Part shown: positions 15,089-15,815 of the stretch, piece by piece
How positions within the stretch are numbered: the first letter of the stretch is position 1
Layout of the letters: every line of letters begins with the position of its first letter
From: an uncultured Clostridia bacterium
Lineage (GTDB): Bacteria; Bacillota; Clostridia; Oscillospirales; Ruminococcaceae
Assembly: GCA_946613705.1 (NCBI GenBank)
Contig: CAMOFU010000025.1
Location: 1 to 15,815, forward strand
Length of the DNA stretch: 15,815 nt
Direction of reading: 5' to 3'
Made by a program: the position numbers and the translations under genes
Notes under the pieces: model-generated
What the model saw: only the letters and a program-made list of their open reading frames with translations
What the model was told of the DNA's origin: nothing
Database searches by the model: none

Positions 15089-15526
15089 TCACTTCCTATT
15101 GATAGTTCTTTTAAGTTTACTGATAACATGAACGATAAACGCCCTCACAGGGAACAGATCACACCACAGATGCACATAGAGCCTGTATTTCGTGTCTGTG
15201 ACATTGATCTCCTTTCCGTTACGGATAACAGCAGTCAGCACGCCTATGATATGCCTGTCGGTTATACCGTATTCCTTCTTCCAGCGGTTGTCACCGCAGA
15301 TAACATAGTCGCGCTTTCTTACCTTTAAAATACGGTGCAGCACATACTGTCCGCTGTCACGCTTATACAGAGGTACGTCATACTTTTTCAGTCTGTTCTT
15401 TGGCTTGCGGCTGATAACGAGCAGATCTCTGCCCTGCTTGATAAGCGGCATCATGCTGTCGCCCCTGTTGGTGTAGATAAGCCTGCCGTCGCGGGCAATA
15501 ACATCTTCAAAGGTAGAATTATCCAT
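15089..15526 (-). CDS. Small S24/S26-type peptidase with a Ser-His dyad
   Basis: The 145-residue product has the catalytic core of the S24/S26 (LexA/signal peptidase) clan. The nucleophile is Ser24 in GDSMMPLIKQGRDLL, the classic SMxP box. The second motif is YVLHRILKV, with His64 where bacterial signal peptidases have lysine; this is the arrangement of archaeal, ER and SipW-type signal peptidases. ICGDN (76-80) matches the conserved GDN box. Unlike true signal peptidases it lacks an N-terminal membrane anchor; only a weakly hydrophobic stretch near 116-136 might touch the membrane. It also lacks a DNA-binding domain, so it is not a LexA-type repressor. I chose the ATG at 15526 (GGGAG six bases upstream) over the TTG one codon earlier. 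Its start overlaps the mini-lipoprotein stop by one base (TGATG). The substrate is unknown; the overlapping small protein is one candidate. Confidence 0.85.
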   Translation of the reverse strand: MDNSTFEDVIARDGRLIYTNRGDSMMPLIKQGRDLLVISRKPKNRLKKYDVPLYKRDSGQYVLHRILKVRKRDYVICGDNRWKKEYGITDRHIIGVLTAVIRNGKEINVTDTKYRLYVHLWCDLFPVRAFIVHVISKLKRTINRK

Positions 15527-15666
15527 CAATAGCTCCCATCTTTCTCTGCCAAGTGATCTTCCTGTTGAATCACCCGACAGACCTCTCGCTCAGGCTCTGC
15601 TTTGCCTCTGCAGCCTGTAAGAAGCATCATAGCCGCGGCAGCAGCAGCAAGGAGCCTTGGCATCAT
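15526..15666 (-). CDS. 46-residue mini-lipoprotein, start of the peptidase-methyltransferase-nucleotidyltransferase unit
   Basis: I do not recognise this protein. It begins MMPRLL, has an Ala-rich hydrophobic core (residues 5-16) and a textbook lipobox LLTGC with Cys19 as the lipid-modified residue. The predicted mature part is only 28 residues, charged, with one more cysteine (Cys30), and ends AEKDGSY. The start has GAGAGGTG seven bases upstream, and the stop codon overlaps the peptidase ATG as TGATG, both signs of real, coupled translation. Two candidate promoters lie directly upstream. It may be a tiny surface lipoprotein, a substrate or precursor for the adjacent peptidase and modifying enzymes, or the shortened remnant of a longer lipoprotein. 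The coding call rests on the ribosome binding site, lipobox and overlap, not on any homologue. Confidence 0.7.
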   Translation of the reverse strand: MMPRLLAAAAAAMMLLTGCRGKAEPEREVCRVIQQEDHLAEKDGSY

Positions 15667-15716
15667 AGATATACACCTCTCGTCTTGATCCACAGTCTTT
15701 GATCTTATGGTGTTAC

Positions 15717-15744
15717 ATTATAATATACAGCATCATACAGCATC
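15717..15744 (-). promoter_or_regulatory. Second candidate promoter overlapped by a 10-bp tandem repeat
   Basis: A perfect -10 TATAAT (15717-15722) lies about 50 bases before the mini-lipoprotein start. Two exact head-to-tail copies of GATGCTGTAT (minus strand; 15735-15744 and 15725-15734) fill the spacer and reach the -35 position, where CGATGC matches consensus poorly. There is no extended TG. The layout fits a regulator-dependent promoter or a repressor site on transcripts from the stronger promoter upstream. The promoter call is tentative; the repeat itself is directly visible. Confidence 0.5.
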
Positions 15745-15779
15745 GACCGTCCTGCATCGCCTTTATCCCGACTACAGAA

Positions 15780-15808
15780 ATTATAACACAACACAGCTGC
15801 ATTGTCAA
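15780..15808 (-). promoter_or_regulatory. Perfect-consensus promoter upstream of the mini-lipoprotein unit
   Basis: On the minus strand TTGACA (15803-15808) and TATAAT (15780-15785) are separated by exactly 17 bases, and the -10 is extended (TGTTATAAT). Transcription should start near 15773, with a leader of about 105 bases that contains the tandem repeat. This indicates that the mini-lipoprotein is the first gene of its unit. Apart from the promoters and repeat, I see nothing else in 15667-15815. Confidence 0.85.
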
Positions 15809-15815
15809 TAGATCC

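Overview
The window looks like a chromosomal segment of a gut or rumen clostridium, most likely a Ruminococcus-like member of the Oscillospiraceae. The support is indirect: a clostridial-type second type IIA topoisomerase pair, strong AGGAGG-type ribosome binding sites, moderate GC, and a lipoprotein GH26 with a CBM35-like module beside a cytoplasmic GH95. I see no insertion sequence, phage gene, CRISPR array, tRNA or rRNA. Every convincing gene is on the minus strand, so transcription runs from the right end of the window to the left.

Reading in the direction of transcription there are four units. (1) At 15808-13051, a perfect-consensus promoter and a second possible promoter carrying a 10-bp tandem repeat precede a 46-codon mini-lipoprotein gene. 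It overlaps by one base a small soluble S24/S26-type (Ser-His) peptidase gene, followed by a class I SAM methyltransferase, an NTP_transf_5-type nucleotidyltransferase and a strong 12-bp stem terminator. This is the least understood and most interesting part of the window. (2) At 12990-8613, an extended -10 promoter with an upstream inverted repeat drives GH95 (cytoplasmic alpha-L-fucosidase or alpha-L-galactosidase) and GH26 (surface lipoprotein beta-mannanase), ending in a hairpin terminator. Together they suggest use of a plant hemicellulose: backbone cleavage outside and removal of alpha-L-fucosyl or L-galactosyl caps inside.

(3) At 8567-4513 lies a compact five-gene run: patatin-like phospholipase, 12-repeat MORN protein, aldo/keto reductase of the YghZ/Gpr type, six-span membrane protein, and GNAT acetyltransferase. 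It ends in a terminator. Three of the five have possible lipid links, but a joint function is an inference. (4) At 4483-49, an extended -10 promoter drives parE then parC, encoding a topoisomerase IV-like enzyme. parC begins with a TTG codon.

Several starts were moved inward from the longest reading frame because a good ribosome binding site sits just ahead of the inner ATG (parE, aldo/keto reductase, patatin, GH95, peptidase). The mini-lipoprotein gene was found by direct reading. Three promoters (parE, GH95, mini-lipoprotein) share the extended -10 TGTTATAAT.
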